64,000 nt of DNA from Isoetes taiwanensis (GCA_021234155.1 JAJEKV010000011.1:3781069-3845068), one strand, 5' to 3'; shown: positions 43,330 through 55,621, counted from the stretch's first letter. Translations and numbers: made by a program. The notes: generated from the sequence alone by a model not told the origin.

Positions 43330-44318
43330 AACAAGATCAACAAGGGAGGGAGGATCGAGGCACTAAGAGAGCATCATCAATGAAGTTAATTTCAAAAGAC
43401 TCACCGGGAAAGGAGGATTCATTGAAGATAACATCGAACAAATGGACAATCGATCGGACGAGGCGGATCCCAACATTTGTAGGCCTTTCGGTTGGTGAAT
43501 ATCCAACAAATCTGCGGTCAAGACTCTTGTCATCCCATTTGTGTCGTAATTCATGAGGAAGATGAGCATAAACTTGACATCCAAAAGCTTCCTTGAGATA
43601 AGAGAGATCGGGCTTAAGACCAGTCCGGACTTCATGTGGAGTGGGAGCCGGGAACCGCCACAAGGGATTAAGTTACGCACATGGATTTGCGGTGGAGAGA
43701 GCCTCTTCCCAAAAAGAAGGCGGCAAATGCCCTTGAACCAAAAAGAGTTTTGGCTGCTTCACATAGGATTGGGTTCTTCCGGCTCGGCTACACCGTTTTG
43801 TTGTGGAGTGTATCGGGTGGTAAGCTGCGCTCAATCCGGCCTCATCACAAATCTGGTAGAAAAGGTCATTTGAGGTACTCTCCACCACCATCGGTCGAAG
43901 AATCGAATGGAAGTGTGACACCGGTTCTCCACAGAGTGCTTGTAAGTTAAAAAGCTTGAAGAGCTTGGCTTTTCCGTTCAAGGAAGAAAAGAGAGGCTCG
44001 CCCATTTGTGATCATCAATGAAAGAAATGAAGTATTTGTTACCATTTACGCTAAGAAGCTCCATAGGACCACGGATGTCGAGTGTACGAGTTGAAGAAGT
44101 CTTTCAAGGCGGCGTGAACCAATTGCAACATAAGGTCGGCGGTGATGTTTGCCAAGAACACAAGCATGGCACAAAGGAACTTCAATCCGAGAGAAAAGAG
44201 GCAGCCCAATAACAAGATTCTTAGGGCCATATCGGAAATAGCACCGGTTATGAACATGTCTTGCGAGCGGCGGTGCCAAATTTGGAGCGATTCCCATGCT
44301 GAGGTCTGCAGAAGACAT
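43330..44318 (-). pseudogene. Copia integrase remnant
   Basis: From about 44318: CHACVLGKHHRRPY (the zinc-binding end), LQLVHS, ISFIDDHKW-like text, GGGEY equivalent near 43890, HSTTKRC-type remnant of the Q-N-G-V-A-E block, LPPSFWEEALSTA and CQVYAHLPHELRHKWDDKS at 43560-43450. The order is that of a Copia integrase core and its C-terminal segment. Frames alternate because of single-base gaps. Confidence 0.75.
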
Positions 44319-45112
44319 GATTCAGAAAATTCAGGGAATGGTAATTCATATAAATTACCACGACGGGAGCCTTGGGCAAGAATTCCAGAAACTATCAGAT
44401 CATCTCGATAGAAGTAGACAGAATCACTGTAAAAAATAAGCTTCATATGCTGATCTGCAAGTTTAGCAACTGAGAGCAAATTTTTGCGTAGCTGAGGTAC
44501 TAGCAGAGCATCAGAGATGTGGGCAGCAGTCCCATTAGCCAAAGGAAGAGCAAAAGTCCCCATTGCTTGGATAGGAACCTCAGATTGAGAGCCGAGTTGG
44601 ACGCCACCACGCCCCGGATAAATATCACAGAGCAAACTAGCATCTTTGACTATAACAGAGGTGCAACCAGAATCCACAGTAAGAGTGAGAGGAGTGTCTT
44701 GTACTTGCAACGCATCCTCCACCAAACAAAGTTCTTCAACAAGTGTGCTGCCTGGAACTGGCAAAACAGTAGAGAAATCCAAATGATCTTCTGCTAGACA
44801 ATTTTCTTCCGTGATGGTGAGACCTTCTACCAAGTGAGCAGTCTGCTTGACACCCGAAGCTGGATCAGAGGAAACAGGGGCAGGTTGGGTCTCCTTGGAG
44901 GATTCATGTGGGCAATCAGCACTATAATGCCCATACTGTAGGCAAATCTTGCATTGTCCACGTTGAGCACGAGGAAAATGTGTGGTGGAAGAACTTCCAT
45001 CAAATTTGCGATCACGTCGATTTGCCATACAAGCCTGCTCTACCCGGGCTTTGTCTCCTCTCTGCCGATGCATCAAAGAAATTTCAATGAGGTCCCCCTT
45101 TAAGTTCCTCAA
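44319..45112 (-). CDS. Copia gag C-terminus, CCHC knuckle and protease
   Basis: A 353-codon frame (45112-44051) begins with basic gag text, then CKICLQYGHYSADC (a CX2CX4HX4C knuckle), then LTVDSGCTSVIVKD, the aspartic protease active site with DSG, and a GAG-pre-integrase segment with LQIWHRRSQDMFITG. The frame ends early in the integrase region. It partly overlaps the 3' end of the first gag frame in another phase, so one frameshift separates them. Confidence 0.8.
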
Positions 45113-45686
45113 ACGTAGCAGTTTTCTGGATGGTCATGAGCATATCTACTGTGGGGCCCCAAGATTTGGGCAATGATTTATACAACCTCAACTTCTTCTG
45201 GGGCTGAGAAAGAGCATGTTGCTCTCCAGCATCTGCCAGCAATTCAAATTTCTCCTGAAGTTTGGAGATATGCACGCGGATGTCATCCCTGTCTTGATAC
45301 TGAATATCTTCAAGTTCATTCAAGATTTGTAGAACTTCGACCTCACTCCTCTTACCATATCGATCCAGCAAGAAATCCCAAAGATGCTTGCTCCCATGGT
45401 CAAGCTCTCCCTTCACCAAGTGAAGGAGGTTTTTGGAAAGACACATGGCAATACATGCAAGAGCACGATCGTCCCGCTGCTGCCACAACAGATGAGTTTT
45501 GAGCTGAGCTTCATCAGGCTCCTTGCTGAGTGTGGGAACTGGCTCAGTGCCATCCACGATTCTCCAAACCAACTCGGCTTTCAGATAGAGCCGCATAATT
45601 TGTTTCCAGCCTTCAAAACCTTTTCCATCAAAGGCATGAGGCTTGAGGTTGATCACCCCAGCATTAGCGGTTGCCATGCTTTGCAA
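45084..45686 (-). CDS. Copia gag (UBN2-type)
   Basis: 200 residues from ATG at 45686, close to the primer site. Features LKPHAFDGKGFEGWKQIMRL, WRIVDGTEPVP, LWDFLLDRYGKRSEVEVLQI and LQEKFELLADAGEQ, typical of UBN2/gag_pre Copia capsid proteins, which form the virus-like particle. The frame is intact, in contrast to pol. It may start at the second Met (MATANAG). A frameshift leads to the knuckle/protease frame. Confidence 0.85.
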   Translation of the reverse strand: MQSMATANAGVINLKPHAFDGKGFEGWKQIMRLYLKAELVWRIVDGTEPVPTLSKEPDEAQLKTHLLWQQRDDRALACIAMCLSKNLLHLVKGELDHGSKHLWDFLLDRYGKRSEVEVLQILNELEDIQYQDRDDIRVHISKLQEKFELLADAGEQHALSQPQKKLRLYKSLPKSWGPTVDMLMTIQKTATFEELKGGPH

Positions 45687-45720
45687 GATTTTCAGGGAAG
45701 AAAAGCTTCAACTGAGAATT

Positions 45721-45733
45721 GGCTCTGATACCA
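45721..45733 (-). other. Copia primer-binding site
   Basis: Minus strand reads TGGTATCAGAGCC directly after the LTR end CACA, an exact match to the usual initiator tRNA-Met site. Confidence 0.9.
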
Positions 45734-45958
45734 TGTGAATGCAAAGACACAATGGAACAAATGAATAACCGAAACTCAAGAAGATGATATATTGATCATG
45801 CAGTGATTACAATATATAGATGAGAAAAGGCGGTGTTCTGATACACCGTCTAAATGAGAGCCGTAATCTCAGTGCCGTCTAAATGAGGGCCTTAATCTCA
45901 GTGCGAGATTCAGGGCATGACTGTACTCCACGTGGCTGATCGAGGGGAAACATCAACA
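45734..45958 (-). repeat. Copia 5' LTR (225 bp)
   Basis: Identical to 41289-41508 except for five extra bases (ACCGTCT against ACCT) near 45842. Confidence 0.95.
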
Positions 45959-45963
45959 TCTTT

Positions 45964-46675
45964 TCTGAAATTCATTAAGTTTTATGCTTCTTGAAGTTTA
46001 TCCAAGGATTTACACAATCCTCTTTGTTTAACTTCTCAAGGAACCACTATCACACGAGAGTATGCTTATGACGAAGTTACTCTATTGCTTTGATGTTGTG
46101 TTTGTTTCTAGTCCGCTTTTAAATAAACTTCTAATTCATAGAATGTTAATTTGATTCAGCCAGTGGACTATGAATCTCCATTCTTTAGATGTTGTACAAA
46201 TGAAGCGAGACAACCATAGGGCTGCACGCCTTTGAAGTTGAAGGTTGGGAACATCAACAACAAACACTATACCATTGCTTTTAAGGTCATATCTTGTTTT
46301 TATGATGCTCATCATGTTCAAGTCCATTGTTTAGTCTCTAACTCTAAAATGCTAATTCCATGCTTCACTCTACCGAGGCTTATCTTTATCCGCTGAAAGT
46401 TAGTACTTTCAAGACTTTTATCATATGCAATAGTTTCATTGCTTTTTAACCATCAGTTCTAAGAATTCTGACTATTCTTGTAGATATAGGGTGAAGTTGT
46501 TCGACTATCTTAAAAGACAGATCTATATTAAGCTTGATATTTTGTTGTTCGAACCAGTTTACTTAGTGGGGAAACATGCTTAATCATCTTTAGAGATTGT
46601 TATACTATGTCTAAATGGACTTGTTTGGATTCGGTTCCCAAAAGGCCTTTCTAAAATAAATTATAGCAATCTTTT
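45964..46675. other. Intron continuation, no clear gene
   Basis: Probably the remainder of the intron hit by Copia. One candidate exon of the host gene lies at about 46026-46094 after TTCTCAAG. Nothing else stands out. Confidence 0.3.
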
Positions 46676-47045
46676 GTGGATGTTTCCTGTAGTTTTATTA
46701 GTTTTCTACATATTGTAATATCTAAAATGATGTGTCTTAACTAAAGAAAATTCAACGCCTACGTGTGGATATAACCCGTAGTATTTTTTTTATAGTGTGG
46801 TAATATTAGATTTCCACAAATTGTAATATTTAATCCGTCTTTTATTTGAAGAAAAAACAATGCCTAGTGGCATTAAAACAACAATGTTATTTTCTTTCTC
46901 CCATGTGTGGATATGGAATGTAATTTTTTTTTTAGATGTAGTAATATTATTTCTCTACGTGTTGTAATGTTTAAAACAATGTGTACTATATTGAGAACAA
47001 ACAATGCCTAGTTGCACTAGAAACAACAATGGAAAAAAAAAACAA
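46676..47045. repeat. Three ~130-bp degenerate tandem repeats
   Basis: Each unit has GTGTGGATAT, a T-run, GTA-TATTA, a TCTACA/TCCACA-TTGTAAT segment, and AACAATGCCTAG-TGCA/GCAT. Copies begin near 46676, 46770 and 46910. Confidence 0.55.
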
Positions 47046-47152
47046 CACATTGATTCTTTTTTAAAGACTATGTCAATTTCCTATGCATGGAGTTTTTAGA
47101 CAAAAACAACATGTTGTTTCTAGCATTTTTGGAAAAAAACTATGGGTGGTTT

Positions 47153-48799
47153 CTAAGTGTTGTTTTTTTGCAAAAAAGACACTGAAAAACTACACGTTGA
47201 GCAGAATTTGGGGTTGTGATTGGTTAGAGCAACCTCATCTTCTTTGGTCAAATTGAGTACCTTCTTCTTGTAGGATGGAGCTACCTTGAGCAAAGTCAAC
47301 AAGTCAACACTAATTTTAGAATTTTTAAGCAAATACTTAAAATCCTCACTATCTTTATCCTTTTTCAAATATTTCTGAACAGATGGAGGAGGCACAACCA
47401 TATTTTGCTTGATTTCCTTGTGTCTCACAGCATTGACATCCTCATTGGCTTGTGCTGGCTCTCTCTCCTTTGCATTGTTCATTCCCCTTGTATGCACAGC
47501 CATAATTTTCTCCTGTTCTTCAATCTCCTGCACAAATCTGATGGAAGCATTTTGCTCATTAGATTTAGATTTTTCTTGCCTAGCAAAATACTCTTTTACA
47601 CTACACTTATCCTTATAATGTTCTATAGCTTTGCAAAATGCACACACAGGGCATTCCTTATCAAAATGCCCCCTTTTACCACATTTTGTACAAGGCCTAT
47701 ACCAGCAGTAATTAGAAGAATGAGTGTTTCTTGAACAGTGAGCATAGGGTGGATAAATTCTCTTTTCAGATTTGGAGTTCTTCATCTTTTGAAGTTGCTT
47801 GGTCACCTCGACTAGAGCCTCTGACACGTTGGTTATTTCAGCTCTTACATCAGCCACAGGACCCTCAGCATCCTCTATTTTTTACTTCTTCTTTTTCTTC
47901 TGAACATCATAAACTGGTACAGGTCCTGGTCCCATGTATTCCTGCTCATAATCTGGAAAGAAAGGATTATGGGGTGAGTGCATATCATCTGGTAAGTAAG
48001 AAATCATATTTGCAATTTCAGTGGCCTTAGTAAAAGCCTTATGTATTGTGTCAAAGCCTTCTTCTTTTTGGATCTTAAGCATCTTTCTGTGTACTCTTAG
48101 TCTACTGCTCAAACCTCTGATAAAAGATGCTACAAGATGTAAAGTATGGTTAGGAACTTGGTTAATCTGGCACTTAACAAGATAAAGATTGAACCTCTCC
48201 ACATATTGGTGAACACTCTCACCATGCTTTATATGAAAGGTTTGTAGTTCAAAAATCAAATCCTGAGGATCCAACAGCTTACCAAACCTTGCCAAAAGTT
48301 TCTTGACTAATTCATCCCAAGAGTTAGCTCTTAAACTCATAACATATTCAAGACAAGCCCTGACCTCATCATTCTTGAAACACTTTTCAAACTCAGAAAA
48401 TTTGCAACCTTTCTTGTGTCCATACTCTTGATAGTATTCCTCAAAAGTTTTTAGAAAATTATTAGCATTTATGCTTGGATCAAAAGTAGGAACAGGAATT
48501 GGCATATTCAATTCAAAGTAATGACAAGGCATACCTGTATTTGCTTGTATACTCACTCCTGGTGCTGCAGCAGAGGCTTCATGATTCTCCTGTACTTCAA
48601 CATGCTCAGATGCTTCATTAGTTCTCCTGGCAGCAATGAGTTCAAGTTCCAGGAAATGATCTCGGTAGAACCTCCAAAATGTTGAAGGTATTCCTGGCAA
48701 AACCTTCAACCTCAGTGGTTTAAAACCTCCAGGCTGCTTCAGGCAACCACTCCGAGTGAAAAATCCCAAGAAGAATGCTTGAACAATGATTATGAACAA
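47153..48799 (-). pseudogene. LTR-retrotransposon gag with zinc knuckles, one in-frame stop
   Basis: One frame from about 48799 to 47153 (some 550 codons), broken only by TAA at 47882-47884 inside a Lys run. The capsid part has ANNFLKTFEEYYQEYGHKKG, WDELVKKLLARFG, FHIKHGESVHQYVERFNLYL and VASFIRGLSSRLRVH, typical of Retrotrans_gag. After the stop comes a Cys-rich segment: CTKCGKRGHFDKECPVCAFC and HYKDKCSV, a CX2CX4HX4C knuckle with further Cys. No protease, RT or integrase follows on either side, and I found no LTR pair, so it is a gag-only remnant or the 5' part of a larger deleted element. The first 60 residues are probably leader sequence; a start at the Met before FIIIV is not convincing. 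Confidence 0.75.
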
Positions 48800-51700
48800 C
48801 TTTCCCTAAAGAGAAAAAAGTCTGCCTTGCAAGAATACATGCCAAATGCAAACCAAAAGGACTTTACTCATGATTCTTGATTCTAAAGCCGCGCAAGACC
48901 TTGAAGGATGTTGGGAAAGAAGTCAGATAGATTTTGATTAGAGCAAGCCTATCAAATAAGCATCCCTGACCAGGTCAATTTTTGGTCAATATCCCTGGCA
49001 GAGAGTTAAATTTTCTACCTCGATAAAGATAACTTCTTTTTGAGATCTGATGCTTTAATCCCTCTCTAGAATGTCTGCACACAATGTTCAAGAATGCTCT
49101 TTGCAGGAAGATGTGTACCTTTTTTGGAATTTTGATTTTTTGTTGACTGCCTGTCACAGGCTAAGAACGGCGGGCAAATCTAGAATTGCTAGATGTTTGG
49201 ATGCACTTTTTTGCTATTTGAAGTAGTGGCAATGCAGGCAATGCTTATGCAAGTAATCAGATGTAGGTTAATTGGGCACAATGTGATTGTGGAGTCATGA
49301 GAACATCACAAGGGACTAGTGATGCAGGCTTAAACTACTATCAATGGACACACGTTTTGAATACCATGAACCATATGTATACAATATTTTTGCTTTTTTC
49401 TTTCTCAAGGTAGGATGCAAGGACTAAGTGTTGTACAGATATGATGCCTGACACAAAATCAATAGGAAGCATTCACAAATATGTCAACAAGGCTCAGATT
49501 TTCATTCAACTCAGAATCACACAGGCAAATAATAATAATCCCAAACTCTAAGTCTTGGGCACAGGATGAACAAAGGTACACAATCAAGTAATCCGCACAA
49601 ATTTATCAATAATTCATGCAAAATCTCATGTTTGGAAGGCAAATTCAAGCTCCAGATGTATGAACCGGTGTTTCTTCAAAGCAATCGATCCGTCTTTCGC
49701 CTCAAAGCCCTCAAAAAAATCTCTAGGAACAAATCCCCTTTTTGAATTCCCCTGTTTAGCTCGGTTCTTGGCAAATCCAGGCTAGAGTTTTGTTTTTTAG
49801 CTTATTTGATAAATTCTTGGTGTCATACAGGCTGATTCGACAGCTCAGGGTCATGATTGGGTGGTTGCTTCAAGCAAATTTGCCAGATCTTGGCATTTCT
49901 AAAGATTAGGGTTCTTGGCAAATCTTTCGAAATATCCCACAGGCCAGATTCGTAAAGGAGGACCAGGGTATAAAACAAAAAACAAAATCAATATTATTAA
50001 TATATTCCGTGCACGTGGGCCTCGGTACCTCCACCACACCCACACGCCCGGATATACCACGTGGCGGGGGGTGATTGGCTGAGGAATCTAGGCTTGGGCT
50101 GGGGTAGATAGGAAACATTTTTTTACAATATAAGGCTAGGCACAATTCCCAACAAAACACATTTGAATGCCTAAATGGACGAATGTTTGGAATTTTTTTT
50201 TTGCTAAAAGAATCTTTTTTGATGCTCTTCATGATGGTGGAATCTTTTTTGCAAAAGCAGCTTTTTCATTTTTTGGACCTTAAAGGGGTAAGAAAATGGT
50301 GATGTGGCAAATAGGCAAGATGAGTTGGCAATGTGAGGATGACATGGCAAGTGGGGTAATGAGGTGTCAAACAAGTTGGCTAAGAATATTTTTTCTAGTC
50401 AAAACATGGGATGAGGTGGACATGATGTGTATGACATGTGGATGATGATGTGGAGGTGTTGGTGATGATGTGGCAAGATGATATGTCACCCTTGTGGATT
50501 TGACCATGTAAATTGAAGAACTTTTGCAAAGGGAATTTCAATGGGGTGACACGTGTATGATGTGACATGGCAATGTAGATGACACGTATGATGACTTGGC
50601 CACTTTTGAATGATGTCAAAGATCAATTTTAATACCAATGCATATGATTTGCATTTTCTAGGCAAAATTTGACTTTTGATTGCTTTCCTTAGAAACTTTG
50701 CACCTTCTCTCACCATTTGACTTCTAGAGAGAGAAATTTGAGCTTTGACCATGAGCATGACCAAGTCAAGTGGAAATTTGTCCTTTAATGAGATGGTGAT
50801 GGTATGGCAAGCATGTATGTGATGTGACTGGCATGTGAAGAGAAGTTTTGACTAGAAAAAATCTTCTAGGCCAATTTGCCTTAGGAAATGAAGGGTGGAC
50901 ATGGGACTTGGGGTCTAATGGGCAAGTTTTTATGGCAAAGGGTATGGAGGGCTTAAGATGGAGATCATGGGATGTAGTTATGCCAAGAATTCAAATAGTA
51001 GCATCACATACCAAGAACACTTCAAGCAGTCTTTAAGTCTTCACAATTGAGTTGCTTGAATCATCTTCTATGGCATGCTTGTGTGATCCTTATCAAATGT
51101 CCTCACCTTGGTCTTCAAGTCTTCTTCTCAAAATGTGCAAAGATGCATTGTCTTTCTATATCTGTGTTCAAATCAAAGTGTGAGCATGAGATGAGAATGT
51201 GTCTTGCTCTTCCATGCTGCCATAGCATGGCAGCATGTATTGACAGATTTATCACTGTGGATGCCAAAACAAGTCATTAACCCAAGTCTATGTTGGTGTC
51301 CTCTAAGGTAGGACATTGGACGAAGATGCCTTTTGGATTCTAACATATCCACAATATCTTATCAGTTATATTTCAATATCTAGGCCTTGCTGCATACCGC
51401 TAACCACCCAATCCTTGCCCCAAGCCTGCCCTACTACTAATTCCTTTTTTCCTCAATGCGCCAAAGTAAAATTTCTTGAAAGCATAAATTTTGCGTGGAA
51501 GAGTTCCAACAATTCAATGAATACATTTGGGAGATTAAAAAAAACCACGATGGAATACAACTAGTTGGTTAAAATTGGATTACATTGTCTTTTGAATTTC
51601 ATAAGCCTCTAGTTTTTTTTTTTTTGTTTACCATGTCCATTGCTTTTGTGTTTTTACAAGTGAAGGGTATACCATCTAGGCCCTATGTTGGAGCGCAATT

Positions 51701-51869
51701 GAGTGGATGAATTAATGTCCACGACTAGAAATTAGTAGAGGGAAATGTTAAAATATTTAGTCAAGAGGTATAAATAAATGTATATATTGAGCCAAATTTA
51801 TGGGTTCAATTTAATTCAAGTCTTATTTTATTTTCTTTCTTCACCAGAAAGCCCCTTCTTTAGGTTTTT
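48800..51869. other. No gene recognised; repeat-rich flank
   Basis: 48800-50250 could be the leader or LTR of the gag remnant, but no primer site or matching LTR was found. 50280-50620 is crowded with GATGTGGCAA/ATGACATGG/ATGATGTGG words, a loose repeat also seen in reverse at 37980-38160. 50620-51869 has no domain. A T-run lies at 51614-51626. Confidence 0.35.
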
Positions 51870-54301
51870 TCATTTGCAGGCAGGAAGAGGCTGGCCGCAA
51901 AGCCCATCATTGTTTTCAAATGCAGATACTGGGAAGCTGTTGATCACACCTCCTTGAGGAATTTCTCCACTCAAATGGTTGTTGGACACATTGAAGCTAG
52001 TCAATCGTGTCAAGTTCACGAAAACTGCAGGTATTTCTCCAAAGAATTGGTTTCTCGACAAGTCCAATGTCTCAAATTCTTTCATCCGGTTGCCAATAAA
52101 TCCTGGTATCTTGCCTTTAATCTTGTTCCCTGCCAAAGATAGGTACTGCAAAGGGCTGAAAGTATCTGCACCAGCATCTGGTAGATCCCCAGTATATTCT
52201 ACCCCTGTGAATTCATTCTCGGATAAATCTACTGAATACATAAACCCTATTTGACCCCAATCCACTGTGAAATTAAATCTGATGGTGCCCTGTAGCCTGT
52301 TTGCATGAAGATCCAAAGAGGAAGAAGGTGGAATTGTAGAAAGCAAAGTAGTAAACTGATTATGGGAAAGATTTATATAATATATGCTCCCTGTTGTATT
52401 CAACACCCATGCTGGAATTCCTCCTTTGAGCTCGTTATTTTGCAGGCGCAAAGTCCGCAGCCGAGATGGTGTAGATTTTATTTCTGGAAGAGGACCATTT
52501 AGCTTGTTATATGATATATCCATGCTATACAAACTGGATAATCTGCCAAAGGATGCTGGAATGCTGCCAGTGAGACTGTTGTTTGAGAGATCTAGATATT
52601 GCAAGTTGACAAGATTACCTATTTCTGTAGGTATTTGATCTGAAAGTTTATTGGACTGCATGAACAGATTACTAAGTCTTTGAAGCTTACCTAATTCAGA
52701 GGGTATAGTTCCACTGATCTCATTATCATACAGATGAAGCTCAAACAGGTTTGACAGATTACCTAGTGCTTTTGGAATTGCACCTGATAAAGAGTTCTCT
52801 GAAAGTCGCAAGTAACCTAACTGAGAACATTTTCCAATGGAGTCAGGTATGCTGCCACTCACTCCAGTCTCATATATCTGTAAATCTCTCAACTTGCTCA
52901 GCTTACCAAGGTCAGGTAGATTTCCTGCTAGATTGCTTGCAAAGCTAACCTGCAGAACCTCCAAGTTCTTCAAATTGGTAAAACTTTTTGGAAAGCCACC
53001 ACTTATTTCTAAGTTGTCTAATATGAGTTCGCGGAGTTTGGCCAAGTTACCAATAGACTCAGAAATTACTCCACCAAGATGACCGCCTTCAACATTACCC
53101 AGGCCAAGATATTGCAGATCTGTTAAACCAGCGATCCAGGATGGAATAGAACCCACGAAGCTATTTCTTTCCAAAGCTAACCTCTGCAGCTTAGAAAGCT
53201 TAGAAAGAGAAGAGGGTATTTCTCCATTTAGTGCGCATCCATCAAGGCTAAGCTCTGTCAACTCTGAAAGATCTCCAAAACATGCTGGAATATTTCCTGT
53301 CAAATGCTCATTCCTATCAAGATTTAAGTACTGTAGTTTTGTCAAATTGCAGAGCTGAGAAGGAATTTTTTGGCCGAAATTGTTGTCACCTAAATCAAGA
53401 TGGACTAAATTAGAGAGTTTGCCAAGCTGCTCAGGAATCTTCCCATTCAATGCTTGCTGTGAGAGGTCAAGGTACTTCAACTTAGATAGATCTCCGAAAC
53501 AGCGCGGTATGACACCAGAAACAGCAGTATAATGCATAGATAAATAATTTAGGTTTGGAATGCGACATAGTACATCTAGATTTCCATGTAGATCCTGATT
53601 ATATCCCAGATCTAGACCCTCCAGCTTTGTAAAATTGGCCAATTCTGGTGGCATGTGACCCATGATTTTAGTGCCCCTGAGATTAAGGAACTTGAGGAGT
53701 GGAAGTCGAGCCAGTTCAATTGGAAAGTTTTGAGATACTATTGATGATAAATTAAGAAACTCCAAGGATTGGAGGCGGGGAAGGTATTCAGTGACTGGAT
53801 TTTTAGGATAACCCACTTCCAAACTGGGCTCTGAAGCGAATTCCATATTCAAGGCAATCACATTTCCTCCGCTGTTAAACATAGAAACACCGAGTTTATT
53901 AAAAAAATGACAAGATATTCCACTCTTGAAAAAGTGAAGAGGGGCAAACAGAAGAAACCAGTATCTTAATATTGAGAGCTTAAAAGGCTCTTTGACAACT
54001 TATGATCAGTAAAGCATAAGAGAGTTATCATAACAGACTGAGGATTCAAAGAACAAAGGAAAATATACCTGTTGCAAGTAATGCCGCTCCATTGGCAGCA
54101 ATCTGCACTCTTGTTCCAAGAAGGAAGTACTACTTTACCTTCATCATATTCATGTCTTAGTCTAAGACCGGATTTAAACCCAAGAAGTGCGTGCCTGTCT
54201 GCTTTGTTACAGACAGAAATAGTTCTTGCAGCATTGGCAAATAGAGGAGCCAGTAGAAGCAGAAACAGGGCAGCGAGAAATTTCTTGATTTGATAATCCA
54301 T
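51870..54301 (-). CDS. Secreted leucine-rich-repeat protein (RLP-like, no membrane anchor)
   Basis: Two exons on the minus strand. Exon 1 is 54301-54069 from MDYQIKKF (a Met 28 codons upstream is in frame but would precede the signal peptide). The intron 54068-53872 has GT and AG ends, and exon 2 is 53871-51870, giving about 744 residues. Residues 1-24 are a signal peptide (FLAALFLLLLAPLFANA). An LRRNT cap follows (ADRHALLGFK, then SADCCQWSGITC). About 20 or more plant-type LRRs carry LxxLxxLxLxxNxLxGxIP (for example LVNLQYLDLSNNSLTGSIP). The end is NDGLCGQPLPACK and a stop, so the acidic linker, membrane helix and cytoplasmic tail of receptor-like proteins are missing. It should act in the apoplast, perhaps as a ligand-binding decoy or co-factor; that is inference. 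Confidence 0.88.
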
Positions 54302-55621
54302 TGCGGGAGCTCTGTATGCATAAGACTTCAAACGAGAATGTGGGTTTTTAAAGGAAATATGGACTGGCTGTTTGTTTCCGTCCATTTGTGCAGAAAATGG
54401 AGGCCGTCGTCGGAAACTCGGGCGCCCATATGCTAATATGGACTTTGCAGACCCTGCTTCCTTTGTCTATTATTTCCAGTTTTATGTTCTCTTTAGTTAT
54501 TCGATGAAATAAGCTAATCAGGCTAGCTGGCCAATTAAAATCTGGGAGCAATATTAGCATTGATTTCAAAGGGCGCTTGGGTTTCTTCTTAGCTTTGATT
54601 TAAAGCATGGGTTCTAAACATTGAAAAAAAATGCAAGTAAAAAAAAAAACGTCCCCGTATTTTCTTTGTGGTTCAAACATGACATTGAATATATCCTGGA
54701 TGTACCACTAATGGTGGCTAATATATAAGGCGTTAGAATACAATATATACAGCCTTGTTCTAAAGGAGGTCGAATGTTCCTAAATATCCATGTTTTTCGG
54801 GCGAATGTTCTTAAATATCCATGTCAATAAAAAACCATTACAAAAGTGGTCGTTGTTTGACTAAAAAATCTCGTTATTCAAACACATTTAGAAAATGACG
54901 TCGTGAATGTAGCCTAGCCTCCGACGATCGTCTCCATTTTTGTGCACTTCAAATTTGCCCTTGCACTTGCTTTTTCTAACCCTTTAAAACCTCTTATTTT
55001 CTCCTCAAATTTATGTATTTTCCTTGAAAGAACCATCTCTGATAAATGGATTTGTGACAGATATGAAGAACCCAAGTGGATTAAAAACACTGTGGCAAGC
55101 TCTACAAGAGTAGAAACGAAGGATTTGAGCCACCATGGGAGTAAGGCTCTCGAATAAGAAATTTGATATAAACGGAAAACAAAAGAGAAAATTAAAAAAG
55201 CTGATGTTAGAATAGAGAATGATTCTCGGCTGCAGAAAACAATGAAGAACAGAGTTTATTTTTGCCGAAAACCTACAAGCTCCGGTGCTTCTTCTTTGGT
55301 TCTGTTCTGGTATCATTTTTTGTAAGCTCTTCTCAAGAATCTCTGCAAACAAGATCCCGCAAAAATGCTCTGCAAGATCCAGAAGTTCTGTAGAAAACTC
55401 AACAAGAAACTCCATGGCTTCTTTACCGATGTTTACCCTCAACAATTACTGTCTATTTACCTGCTGGACATAATAGATGCCCCCATTTCTATTCCGTGTT
55501 ATTGACAGATGCCACCAGTGCTCGAATTTGACGGTACGCCCTTAATTTTCCAGGGACGGGCAAAATATTTTTACACCTTTCGCGTGACAGGAAGTTTCTA
55601 AATTCAAGCCTTTCAAATGCA
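54302..55621. other. Upstream flank of the LRR gene; one uncertain open frame
   Basis: The LRR promoter should lie at about 54302-54700. On the minus strand 55445-55011 is open for 144 codons. Its first half (MEFLVEFSTELLDLAEHFCG, EILEKSLQKMIPEQNQRRST) is helix-like and could be an exon, but the second half is low-complexity Phe-rich text. No family recognised. Confidence 0.3.

Larger units (their letters stand above)
41289..45958 (-). mobile_element. Copia LTR retrotransposon in an intron
   Basis: Short LTRs (41289-41508 and 45734-45958) with TG...CA ends on the plus strand and a 5-bp TSD TCTTT at 41284-41288 and 45959-45963. Minus-strand order is primer site, gag, CCHC and protease, integrase, RT, polypurine tract GAAGGGGGAC. 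The LTRs are identical apart from a 5-bp length difference, so insertion is recent, yet pol is full of small indels. The insertion lies just after a splice donor of the gene at 40442, oriented against it. Confidence 0.93.
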
